DNA of 64,000 nucleotides from NCBI RefSeq assembly GCF_004793475.1, contig NZ_SRYZ01000008.1:51240-115239 (forward strand), written 5' to 3'. This DNA comes from Bacteroides muris (ex Afrizal et al. 2022) (GTDB taxonomy: Bacteria > Bacteroidota > Bacteroidia > Bacteroidales > Bacteroidaceae). Below, piece after piece: positions 17,591 through 25,276 of this stretch (position 1 is the stretch's first letter; each line of letters starts with the position of its first letter). Both the position numbers and the translations under genes were made by a program. A model generated the notes under the pieces. That model made no database searches. It was not told the DNA's origin and saw nothing but the letters and a program-made list of their open reading frames with translations.

Positions 17591-17664
17591 CTATTTGACG
17601 ATTTGCTATTTACGATTTACCCTTTCGGCATCATGGCACAGCCAAATAGTAAATTGTCAAATAG
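17591..17664. repeat. A+T-rich inverted repeat after trxA
   Basis: Arms of 21 nt (17591-17611 and 17644-17664) pair with only two mismatches (both could be G-T pairs), around a 32-nt loop. No T-tract follows. The sequence type (TTTGACGATTTGCTATTTACG) recurs at several gene borders in this window. Confidence 0.6.
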
Positions 17665-17697
17665 TCAATAACATTAACCCTTTAAGCAATAGTAAGT

Positions 17698-18030
17698 ATG
17701 GGAATGGAAGACGATTTTTTGCAGAATGATGTCGATGATGAAAAGACTATCGAGTACATCAAGAATTATTTGCCGCAGGAGTTGAAAGAGAAGTTCTCTG
17801 ACGACGAGTTCTATTATTTTCTCGATTTGATTGACGAGTATTATTCCGAGAGCGGCATCCTTGATGCGCATCCGGATACAGATGGGTACATCGAGATTGA
17901 TTTGGAGAAAATCGTGGACTATATTGTCAAGGAAGCCCATAAAGATGGGATGGGTGACTATGATTCGGAAGAAATCCTTTTCATCGTGCAAGGTGAAATG
18001 GAGTATGCGGAATCTTTGGACGAAGAATAG
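17698..18030 (+). CDS. Conserved acidic protein of unknown function
   Basis: 110 residues, very acidic (for example YYFLDLIDEYYSESG and the end YAESLDEE), with no membrane segment or known motif. The ATG at 17698 begins MGMEDDFL; ATG at 17704 is possible. It follows trxA by about 110 nt and ends just before a strong terminator. I do not recognise a function. Confidence 0.7.
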   Translation: MGMEDDFLQNDVDDEKTIEYIKNYLPQELKEKFSDDEFYYFLDLIDEYYSESGILDAHPDTDGYIEIDLEKIVDYIVKEAHKDGMGDYDSEEILFIVQGEMEYAESLDEE

Positions 18031-18050
18031 TCTGTATCAAAAGTATAGGA

Positions 18051-18090
18051 AAATCGCGGATAAGCGTGGCTTTATCCGCGATTTTTGTTT
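18051..18090. terminator. Bidirectional rho-independent terminator
   Basis: AAATCGCGGATAA pairs with TTATCCGCGATTT around a short loop, followed by TTGTTTTT on the plus strand. A-rich sequence on the other side also suits the minus-strand gene that ends at 18091. Confidence 0.8.
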
Positions 18091-18309
18091 TTATGTAGCC
18101 GATGGCGTATTCAGAAAAAAGAAGATGGATGTTCCGATGAGGATGACACCCAATACACCGTAGAACCAACGGGCTTGCCGCCGCCCTACATTTTGCACGA
18201 TAAATTGGGTGTTTCGGGCAGTAAAGAACCAGTTCCAGTTCAATATGGCTGCCAGCAAGGCGATGATGCCCGCGACGGCAAAAATTCCTTGAACGATGTA
18301 TTGGCTCAT
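18091..18309 (-). CDS. Small two-helix membrane protein, Imm17-like
   Basis: 72 residues with two membrane segments (YIVQGIFAVAGIIALLAAIL and FYGVLGVILIGTSIFFFL) joined by NWNWFFTARNTQFIVQNVGR. This pattern resembles the immunity-17 family linked to polymorphic toxins, but no toxin gene is next to it, so the name may reflect family only. I chose ATG at 18309 over the TTG at 18321. It lies 41 nt after tsaE on the same strand. Confidence 0.6.
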   Translation of the reverse strand: MSQYIVQGIFAVAGIIALLAAILNWNWFFTARNTQFIVQNVGRRQARWFYGVLGVILIGTSIFFFLNTPSAT

Positions 18310-18350
18310 GGGAATTGACAATTAAAAATTAAAAATTAAGGGGGGGAGGG

Positions 18351-18776
18351 TTATTCAAAGTTTTCCAGGGTGACTTTCCGCTCTCCGTTTTCTATTTCCT
18401 CTATGGTCACTTTGATAGTCTTGCCCGGCAGAAGTTCCTCTACCAGCTCCGGCCATTCTATGAAACAGAGGGCACCGCTGTAGAAGTAATCTTCATACCC
18501 CATGTCATACACTTCTTCCAGCTTCTTGATGCGGTAGAAGTCAAAATGGTAAATCAGTTCACCGGCAGTGTCGGAACGGTATTCGTTGACAATGGCGAAG
18601 GTGGGGGAGGTTATGACGTCGGAAACGCCTAACTCCTCGCAAACGGCTTTGATGAAAGTCGTCTTGCCCGCCCCCATTTTTCCATAGAGGGCGAAGACTG
18701 TATTGTCACCCATTTCAGCGATGAACTGGCGGGCGGCTTCGTGAATCTGGTCTAATGACTGAATTTTGATTTCCAT
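18351..18776 (-). CDS. tsaE: tRNA threonylcarbamoyladenosine biosynthesis ATPase
   Basis: 141 residues. It works with TsaB and TsaD to make the t6A37 modification of ANN-decoding tRNAs. It has the Walker A motif [12 protein letters not shown] (residues 32-43), then [17 protein letters not shown] and FIEWPE, all typical. The open frame continues far upstream across the permease gene in another reading; the true start is the ATG at 18776, 17 nt after the permease stop. Confidence 0.95.
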   Translation of the reverse strand: MEIKIQSLDQIHEAARQFIAEMGDNTVFALYGKMGAGKTTFIKAVCEELGVSDVITSPTFAIVNEYRSDTAGELIYHFDFYRIKKLEEVYDMGYEDYFYSGALCFIEWPELVEELLPGKTIKVTIEEIENGERKVTLENFE

Positions 18777-18793
18777 TGTGTTTATAGATTTCT

Positions 18794-19606
18794 TTAGCGT
18801 TGCAAATATAGCCAAAAACTTTTTCCTGTCTTGCAAATGGCATAGATAATGATGGAAAAGAATATGATGGATGCACCCGAGGGGACATTCAAGTAGAAAG
18901 AAATCATCAGCCCGCCCAGGCAACTGAGATAACCGATGCCGATGGAAAGCCAGATGATGCGGTGGAACCGGTGCGAGAACAAGTTGGCGGTCATCTGGGG
19001 AACAGTGAGTAGGGAGATGACCAGTACGATGCCCACCATGCGCAGGCATGCCACGATGGTAAGCGCAATGAACATCATCAGTACATATTCGAATACCTGC
19101 ACCGGAATACCTTGCGAGCGGGCAAACTCCCGGTCGAAAGCTACGTAGATGATAGGATGGAGATATAGTGCGAAGAACAGTGCCAGCAGGGCGGCAAGCC
19201 CTCCCAATAGAGCAATGTCGCTCCAGGTAATCGTGAGAATGTTGCCGAAGAGATAGGCAGACAAGTCGGGGGCGAATCCCGGTGAAAGGAAAGTGAACAT
19301 GATGCCCAGTGCCATACCCAATGTCCAGAATACGGCAATGGCAGAGTCTTCCCGCATGTCCTTCCGTTTGCTGAGCCACTCTACACCGAAAGCGGACAAG
19401 ACTGCAAACAAGGCTGCCGACAGAATGGGGGAGATGCCGGTATACAGCCCTATGCCTATCCCGCCGAAGGAGGCATGTGTCAATCCACCGCTGATGAACA
19501 CCAGTCTCCGGGTGACGATGTACGTGCCTATGAGCCCGCAAGCGATACTTGCCAGCAGACTGCCGATGAGTGCATGTTGGAAAAAGGTGTATTGCAGTAG
19601 CTCCAT
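18794..19606 (-). CDS. Metal ABC transporter permease (ZnuB/MntB type)
   Basis: 270 residues, an integral membrane protein with about eight hydrophobic segments. It is the permease subunit of the ABC-3 family that imports Zn, Mn or Fe. Family marks are [21 protein letters not shown] near the N-terminus and [20 protein letters not shown] near residue 190. No ATPase or binding protein is beside it, so partners must be elsewhere. It precedes tsaE. Confidence 0.92.
   Translation of the reverse strand: MELLQYTFFQHALIGSLLASIACGLIGTYIVTRRLVFISGGLTHASFGGIGIGLYTGISPILSAALFAVLSAFGVEWLSKRKDMREDSAIAVFWTLGMALGIMFTFLSPGFAPDLSAYLFGNILTITWSDIALLGGLAALLALFFALYLHPIIYVAFDREFARSQGIPVQVFEYVLMMFIALTIVACLRMVGIVLVISLLTVPQMTANLFSHRFHRIIWLSIGIGYLSCLGGLMISFYLNVPSGASIIFFSIIIYAICKTGKSFWLYLQR
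18803..18810 (-). promoter_or_regulatory. Possible -7 box for tsaE
   Basis: TATATTTG on the minus strand lies in the last codons of the permease gene, 27 nt upstream of the tsaE ATG. A TTTG lies 23 nt further up, a little too far for a full match. Confidence 0.35.
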
Positions 19607-19642
19607 TTATTCAATTAAAAATTAAAGGTTCGATGTGGAGTG

Positions 19643-20095
19643 TTAGGAATGGGGAGTGAGACGGCGTTCGCCGATAATGAGGAACACTTCATCTTTAATG
19701 TTGTTCGGCAGGGCTATGCCGCGCAGTTGCAGGCTGCGCACCCATCCGGCTACGTCCGTGTCTTGCATCGTATAGAACACGTCGCGGAACTCGTCTTCCT
19801 GCTCGGGAGTATAGACATCGGGAGCGGTGCCGATGTATTTGTCCAGTTCTTCATCATCGTAATATTCTATTTGTTTGCTGACGGCTGCCAGTAGGCTGTC
19901 ACGTTCGCAGGTTTCATGCTGTCCGCAGCATTCGGCATTTACTTCTTGCACTTCGGGCATGGCGTCCAGTTCGCCGCGGTCTATCTTCTTCTGTAGTTTC
20001 CGGTTGCGTATAATTCCGGCCGTGGCTGCCACGAGGGCAAGTACAATCAGGCTAATAATCAATATCCACATGGGCTTCCTTTTCTTGAAAAACAT
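19643..20095 (-). CDS. Membrane-anchored protein of unknown function
   Basis: 150 residues. An N-terminal basic stretch (MFFKKRKP) and one membrane helix (MWILIISLIVLALVAATAGII) anchor a soluble acidic domain with three Cys near residues 56-63 (ECCGQHETC). The end has FLIIGERRLTPHS. I do not recognise a family. A promoter of the Bacteroides type lies 20-50 nt upstream. Confidence 0.75.
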   Translation of the reverse strand: MFFKKRKPMWILIISLIVLALVAATAGIIRNRKLQKKIDRGELDAMPEVQEVNAECCGQHETCERDSLLAAVSKQIEYYDDEELDKYIGTAPDVYTPEQEDEFRDVFYTMQDTDVAGWVRSLQLRGIALPNNIKDEVFLIIGERRLTPHS

Positions 20096-20114
20096 GTTCT
20101 ATTAATAGAACGGA

Positions 20115-20145
20115 CAAAGATACATATTGTTTTGCACACGGCAAA
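20115..20145 (-). promoter_or_regulatory. Promoter of the 150-residue membrane protein
   Basis: On the minus strand, TTTG (20142-20145), a 19-nt spacer and TATCTTTG (20115-20122). This is a full consensus match. Confidence 0.65.
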
Positions 20146-20195
20146 ATTATGCTTCGGATTGAATAGATAGAGTGCAAGGCATGTCGTCTGGCTGT

Positions 20196-21500
20196 TTATT
20201 CCACTTTGAATCCTGCTTTTTGCAAATCATTCCAGTAGGCTGGATAGGATTTGGAGACTACTTGCGGCTCGTCTATCTGGATGTGTGGCAGGGCGAGGCA
20301 GGTTGGGGCAAATGCCATGGCCATGCGGTGGTCTTCGTAGGTGGCAATAACGGGGGCGGCGTCTTCCGGGCAACGTTCGCCGTCCCACAACAAGATGCTG
20401 TCTTGCTCGGAGCGTATAACGTAACCCAGTTTGCGCAGTTCCGTAATGAGGGCGGTGATACGGTCAGTCTCCTTTATTTTGAGGCTTTGCAGGCCGGTGA
20501 AGCGGAAAGGAATGTTCATCAGGCAGCAGGTGACGACAAAGGTCTGTGCCAGATCGGGGATGTCCACCATGTCTTCGTCGAGACGGGCGGCGGGAATGCC
20601 CTTCCGGGTCAGTTTTACTCCCCGGTTTGTATATTCGGTATGGACACCAAGGCGGGCAAAGACTTCTGCACCGCGGCTGTCGCCTTGATAGCTGTGGGCG
20701 AAGAGTCCGAGCAGTTCGATTTCTGCAGGGTGTGTTTTTTCCTTCGCACTGTTTTCACTTTCTTTCGCGCTACTTCCATCTTCCCCTTTCATTTTTAATA
20801 TTTCATTTTTGATTCCTTCTATTGCCATCATCTGATACCAGTAAGATGCGGCGCTCCAATCGCTTTCCACAGTAAAAGGAGTATCCGTGTATCCGCCGGG
20901 GCTGACGGTGATGCAATCTTTGGAGGTCCAGTCGGCCTGGGCGCCGAAGTCGCGCATCAGTTGCAGGGTCAGGTTGATGTAGGGGCGGGAGATGATGTCA
21001 CCCGTCAAGTGCAGGCGCAAGCCTTTGGGGAGGACGGCACCAATCATCAGCAGGGCAGATATGTATTGTGAGCTGACGTTACCGGCGAGGGATATTTCTT
21101 CGCCCTTCAGTTCAGTTCCGGTGATGTGCAAGGGGGGAAAACCCTCGTTCCTGACGTATTCGATCCGGGCGCCGAGCTCTCGTAGGGCGTCTACCAGTAT
21201 GCGGATGGGGCGTTGCTGCATGCGTTGCGTACCGGTGATGATGCGGGTGCCCGGAGTTACGCTGAGGTAGGCGGTGAGGAAACGCATGGCGGTACCGGCG
21301 GCAAGAATATCTATATGTCCGGGATTTCCGTCGAGGGCGCGGGTCATCACCATGGTGTCGTCACAATCGCTCAGATTGCAGGGAAGGATGTTGCCATGGG
21401 CTAAGGAGTGGAGGATGAGTGCCCGGTTACTGATGCTTTTGGATGCCGGTAGCTGTATGGTTGCGTGCAGCGAGGCAGGAGCGGAAACGGTATATTGCAT
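20196..21500 (-). CDS. aroA: 3-phosphoshikimate 1-carboxyvinyltransferase
   Basis: 434 residues; EPSP synthase of the shikimate pathway. It has LPASKSISNRALIL at 17-30, GTAMRFLTAYL at 69-79, NVSSQYISALL and KETDRI. Residues about 228-259 form a highly charged, low-complexity stretch (for example KMKGEDGSSAKESENSAKEK) between WYQMMAIEG and ELLGLFAHSYQGDS, where the conserved sequence would run straight on. The DNA of this stretch looks like the A+T-rich intergenic repeats of this genome. The reading frame is intact, so the enzyme is probably active with a loop insertion. Confidence 0.96.
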   Translation of the reverse strand: MQYTVSAPASLHATIQLPASKSISNRALILHSLAHGNILPCNLSDCDDTMVMTRALDGNPGHIDILAAGTAMRFLTAYLSVTPGTRIITGTQRMQQRPIRILVDALRELGARIEYVRNEGFPPLHITGTELKGEEISLAGNVSSQYISALLMIGAVLPKGLRLHLTGDIISRPYINLTLQLMRDFGAQADWTSKDCITVSPGGYTDTPFTVESDWSAASYWYQMMAIEGIKNEILKMKGEDGSSAKESENSAKEKTHPAEIELLGLFAHSYQGDSRGAEVFARLGVHTEYTNRGVKLTRKGIPAARLDEDMVDIPDLAQTFVVTCCLMNIPFRFTGLQSLKIKETDRITALITELRKLGYVIRSEQDSILLWDGERCPEDAAPVIATYEDHRMAMAFAPTCLALPHIQIDEPQVVSKSYPAYWNDLQKAGFKVE

Positions 21501-21919
21501 GGTTGTATTTGTTAAGTTACGGTGGTAAGTTTTTTTATTGTCACTGCAAAAGTAGGATAAATCTTTAAGAAATGGAAAAAAGGTAACTTGTTTCTGTGGT
21601 TTCAGTCTTTCGCTTGCCTTTGTGGGGGTAAGTCCCGATGTTGGGACAGACAGATATAATAAATATTATTCTTATGGAAATAGATTTGCTCCCCTCTCGC
21701 TTTGTTGTTTTCGGCCATATCTCTTTATGCTGGCCTATACCAACCGTTCCTTGTTCTATGCCCAACTCTAGTGTGCATTTTGAAGGAACAGTACATGAAG
21801 AACCCATCTTCGGCTTGGAGCTGATATTGCTGATTATTTCGCTGACTATATCGGGGTGCGAAATATATATCGGTGAGCTTCTTGGAGATACATCCCGACG
21901 ATATGCACGAGTAGAGGCT
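21501..21919. other. 419-bp gap with no assigned gene
   Basis: Apart from the aroA promoter I can assign nothing. Both strands carry open frames of 120-133 codons (plus 21638-22000 and minus 21565-21966) that overlap the pabC end. Neither has a recognisable motif. The last part (21830-21919) lies directly downstream of pabC and may hold its 3' untranslated region. Confidence 0.4.
21547..21578 (-). promoter_or_regulatory. Promoter of aroA
   Basis: TACTTTTG (21547-21554, minus strand) is a full -7 match, with TTTC 20 nt upstream as a near -33 box. The leader before the aroA ATG is about 40 nt. Confidence 0.5.
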
Positions 21920-22513
21920 CTATGGGATAATGTTCCGTACGGGGAGTTCCAGTTCTCCCCAATCAATCATAGCATTGAACAGTCTGACCGTGGAGAATGA
22001 GGATAAGTTTTCCGGTCTGATGTCTTTTTCCTGCAAGATTCCTTCTTCCAGTAAGGCTGCCCGTTTGGTCCCTTTCAGCAGGGGGTGTGCCGGTGTGTAC
22101 CAGTGGGTGCCGTTGTAAAAGGCGATGTTGGCAATGGAGGTATCTGTCAGTAGCCCTTGTTTTACAATCAGAATGTCGTCGCACACTCCGCGAAGTGCGA
22201 AAAGGCGGTTCAGAGGTTCGCGTCCGGTGCTTTTGTAGGTGTAGTCAATGTCATCTGCCTGTATCAGTGCCAGCGAATGCACGTGCCGCATGACGTAGGA
22301 GGAATAGCTGGCGTCTTCAATACCTTTCTCACCATACACTACGCGTGCCTTGACGATGCCTGCCTTGCAGCCGGGAAAGAGATGGTCGGACAGTTGTAGA
22401 GGTGTGCTTTCCGGCCAGAAGTGGGCACGGGTGTCGTTCAGCCTCCGGTTGTGATAAGGCAGGTTGCAGACCCTTCCGTTGTCAATGCGTATGGTCTCAA
22501 TAAATCGGCACAT
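21920..22513 (-). CDS. pabC: Aminodeoxychorismate lyase, class IV aminotransferase fold
   Basis: 197 residues, shorter than most class IV enzymes. It has the N-terminal ETIRIDNGRVCNLPYHNRRL (the H-x-x-R-L of this fold), a lysine in ILIVKQG that is a candidate for the pyridoxal phosphate site, and LLTDTSIANIAFYN, the usual T-x-x-S-x-x-N loop. It follows and overlaps pabB by 17 nt, so it most likely releases 4-aminobenzoate from the PabB product in folate synthesis. Confidence 0.88.
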   Translation of the reverse strand: MCRFIETIRIDNGRVCNLPYHNRRLNDTRAHFWPESTPLQLSDHLFPGCKAGIVKARVVYGEKGIEDASYSSYVMRHVHSLALIQADDIDYTYKSTGREPLNRLFALRGVCDDILIVKQGLLTDTSIANIAFYNGTHWYTPAHPLLKGTKRAALLEEGILQEKDIRPENLSSFSTVRLFNAMIDWGELELPVRNIIP

Positions 22514-23504
22514 ATATTTTCTGTATTACTTCCTTGTATTCGCTTTCCCACCGACTTTTGGCGGTGATGCCACCTCCTGCCTTGAAGTAGAGACGGTCGT
22601 TTTCTTGCTCGATGAAGCGTATCATGACGGCGCTGTCCAGTTGCCCGTCTGCATAATGCCCCATAATGCCGGTATAGAATCCCCGTTCGTAGTCTTCTGC
22701 CTCTGCAATGATTTCCATGGTTTTGGGCTTGGGTGCACCGGTGATGGAACCGGCTGGAAGCAGGCTGAAGAGGATGTCACCGATATGTGCGGTATAATCT
22801 TCGGGGAGAGTCCCGCATATCTCGGAGCTGGTCTGGAGAATGGGGCCCTTATTGGTTTGCAGGTGCTCGACATATCGGTAGGAGGTCACTTCGACGTGCT
22901 CCGAAACCATGCTGAGGTCGTTGCGTATCAAATCTACGATGGTGGCATGTTCGGCTGCCTCTTTGGCATCCTGCATCAAAAGCTGTTCCGCATCAGGCAG
23001 GGTAGCGTCGATAGTGCCTTTCATGGGGAAGGACTTTATCTTGCCTTCCTCTATGCGGACAAATATTTCGGGGGAGAAGCAGGCGAATTTGTCCTTCAGC
23101 CATAGTTTGTACAAGGCTTCCGAATGCAGGAATATTTCTTTCAGAGTCAGGTTGGTGGTGACGGGTACTTTGCAGGTGAGGTTTGTCAGGTAGCTGTTGC
23201 CTGCCAGCAGGTTTTGTTTCACGAGGTCGAACGATTGCTGGTATGCGGCAGGGGCGGGTGGAGTGACTTGCCACTCTATCGGGCAGGTATATCGGCATGA
23301 GCCGCTTCCGGAATCGGCCGTGGCAGATGCCGCCACGTTGCCTGCCTTCCGAAACCGGAAAAGGCAGGTGGAGGCGTCTATCTTGTCGAGGGGCTCGATG
23401 TGTGACACTTCTTGTGCATAGTCTATGATGAAGAGGAAGGGCACATTGGCTTCTGCCAGGCCGTTCATTCTGGCGATGGCTTCTTTCCTGCGGTACTTTT
23501 CCAT
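22497..23504 (-). CDS. pabB: Aminodeoxychorismate synthase component I
   Basis: 335 residues, of the chorismate-binding family and shorter at the N-terminus than E. coli PabB. It has TIDATLPDAEQLL, VDLIRNDLSMV, SLLPAGSITGAPKPKTMEII and GFYTGIMGHYADGQLDSAVMIR, all of the active-site half. The motif PIKGT usual in these enzymes reads PMKGT here. It lies 3 nt after the transporter gene and overlaps pabC, so the three are one operon. Confidence 0.92.
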   Translation of the reverse strand: MEKYRRKEAIARMNGLAEANVPFLFIIDYAQEVSHIEPLDKIDASTCLFRFRKAGNVAASATADSGSGSCRYTCPIEWQVTPPAPAAYQQSFDLVKQNLLAGNSYLTNLTCKVPVTTNLTLKEIFLHSEALYKLWLKDKFACFSPEIFVRIEEGKIKSFPMKGTIDATLPDAEQLLMQDAKEAAEHATIVDLIRNDLSMVSEHVEVTSYRYVEHLQTNKGPILQTSSEICGTLPEDYTAHIGDILFSLLPAGSITGAPKPKTMEIIAEAEDYERGFYTGIMGHYADGQLDSAVMIRFIEQENDRLYFKAGGGITAKSRWESEYKEVIQKIYVPIY

Positions 23505-23507
23505 TTC

Positions 23508-25106
23508 TCAATAGACCGCGGAGGCGATAATCTGGATAAACAGAATGAGGAACACCATGGCAATGGGATATACCGTGGCGTATGCCACACTTGGAATGTT
23601 GCTGTCCGTCATGGAGTCGGCGGCGGCAAGTCCCGGTGTGCTGGTCATGCCACCGGTGATGGTACCCAGCAAGTCGAGTATGTTTATCTTGAACACAAAC
23701 AAGCCTACGCATACTGCTACCAACATGGGCACCAGCGTGATGGTGGCACCTACGCCGAACAAGAGCCAGCCGCTTTCCTGGAATGTGGCTACCAGATTCC
23801 GTCCTGCCGAGGTTCCCACTTCGGCCAGGAAGAGCAGCAGTCCCAATTGGCGCAGCAATTGGTTGGCAGGGCCGGACATAGACCATAGAATCGGTCCCGT
23901 CTTTCCGATGGCGCTCAGGAACAAGGCAACCATCAGAATGCCTCCCGTCAGTCCCGGAGAGAATGACAGACTGTCCGAGAAGGAAACGTTGAGCTTGCCG
24001 AACAGTACCCCCAGTACAATACCTAATGCGATGGGGAAGAAGTCCGTATCAGACAACTGCTTGGTGTCATTGCCCAGCAGGCGTGCCACTCCCTTGATGC
24101 CGTCCTTTTCTCCCACCACCATCAGCTTGTCGCCGAATTTTAGGGCGAGGTCAGGCGAAGGTGACAAATCAATACCGCTTCGGCGGATGCGGGTGACGGT
24201 GCAGCCGAAGTTCTTCATCAGATTGAGGTCTCCCAACTGTTTGTTTATCATATCCTTTTTGGTGAGCAACAGAGATTCAATCTCTTGCATGTCAACAAGT
24301 GGCAGTTCGCCTTCTTCGCGTTTGCCTACAAGGACGGCAAGCTGGTTCAAGGCATCTTCGCTGCCCACGGCTTGTATGTAGTCGCCTTCGTGAAGTATGG
24401 TCTGGGCGGTAGGTATGGCTATCTGCTCATTGTGCTTATGGCGTGAGATGACGGCTCCGGTCATGGCACGCGCATTGATTTGCATCAGGCTTCGCTCAAA
24501 GACGGCAGGGTTGGTTACACGGAACAGGCAGGTCGTCAGTTCCGGGAACTGGCTGCGGCGTTCCTTCTCCAGTCGGCGCGCCTCCTTGTCGAGGTCGATG
24601 CGCATGATACGGGGCAGCAGTTTTACAAAGAGAATCACGCCGATAACGCCGAAAGGATAGGCAATACCGTAAGCGATGGATGCCAGTGGGGAATGAGTGC
24701 TGTCGATGGCTACGGCAAGTCCCGGCGTACTGGTCAGGGCACCGGCAATCAGTCCCACGACACTGGGAGTGTCTATGTCGAAGGCATATTTCAGTCCTAC
24801 TGCCGTCAGGGCGGCAGAGCAGATAATCAGCATGGTGATGATGATGAGCGTCTTGCCTTTGCTTCGGAAGGAATCGAAAAATCCGGGTCCGGCCTGAATG
24901 CCGATGGTGAAGATGAACAGTACCAATCCGAAGTTTCCCAGCTCTTTGGGAATGATAACTCCGAAGTGTCCGAACAACAAGGCGATGAAAATAACGGCGG
25001 AAACGTCGAGCGAGAGTCCTTTGATTTTTATCCTTCCCAGCATGAAGCCTAAAGCCACAATGAGGAAGAGGGCGAAATAAGAGGAGTTTAACAAGTCAGT
25101 AAACAT
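23508..25106 (-). CDS. AspT/YidE/YbjL-type membrane transporter
   Basis: 532 residues. Two halves of about five membrane helices each share GTSAGRN / GIQAGPGFF-like and LTSTPGLA / GGMTSTPGLAAA motifs (near residues 130 and 480). Between them lie two TrkA-C (RCK-C) ligand-binding domains at about 200-360, with KFGDKLMVVGEKDGI. This is the aspartate:alanine exchanger family; the substrate here is unknown. It heads the operon with pabB and pabC. Confidence 0.9.
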   Translation of the reverse strand: MFTDLLNSSYFALFLIVALGFMLGRIKIKGLSLDVSAVIFIALLFGHFGVIIPKELGNFGLVLFIFTIGIQAGPGFFDSFRSKGKTLIIITMLIICSAALTAVGLKYAFDIDTPSVVGLIAGALTSTPGLAVAIDSTHSPLASIAYGIAYPFGVIGVILFVKLLPRIMRIDLDKEARRLEKERRSQFPELTTCLFRVTNPAVFERSLMQINARAMTGAVISRHKHNEQIAIPTAQTILHEGDYIQAVGSEDALNQLAVLVGKREEGELPLVDMQEIESLLLTKKDMINKQLGDLNLMKNFGCTVTRIRRSGIDLSPSPDLALKFGDKLMVVGEKDGIKGVARLLGNDTKQLSDTDFFPIALGIVLGVLFGKLNVSFSDSLSFSPGLTGGILMVALFLSAIGKTGPILWSMSGPANQLLRQLGLLLFLAEVGTSAGRNLVATFQESGWLLFGVGATITLVPMLVAVCVGLFVFKINILDLLGTITGGMTSTPGLAAADSMTDSNIPSVAYATVYPIAMVFLILFIQIIASAVY

Positions 25107-25190
25107 AATAGGTTAAAGAGTTAGGGGTTTGCGCCGCAAAGGTAGTGCAAAAAAATGAGATAGAAAAAAGCATTGTTTCCTTGTGGCATA

Positions 25191-25230
25191 TAAAAAAGGA
25201 GCTAAACTGCGGTTTAACTCCTTTTTTATA
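25191..25230 (-). terminator. Terminator of the tricorn-like peptidase gene
   Basis: On the minus strand AAAAAAGGAGTTAAAC pairs with GTTTAGCTCCTTTTTT around CGCA. A run of T ends the hairpin. A-rich flanks make it usable in both directions. Confidence 0.85.
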
Positions 25231-25276
25231 TATAGGGCCTGTATGGCCGGTATTCCTGCGTGGGGCAGGGCGGTAC

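Noticed and set aside
18777..19541. Long N-terminal extension of tsaE
   Set aside because: It lies out of phase across the metal permease gene; TsaE family length and the ATG at 18776 fit.
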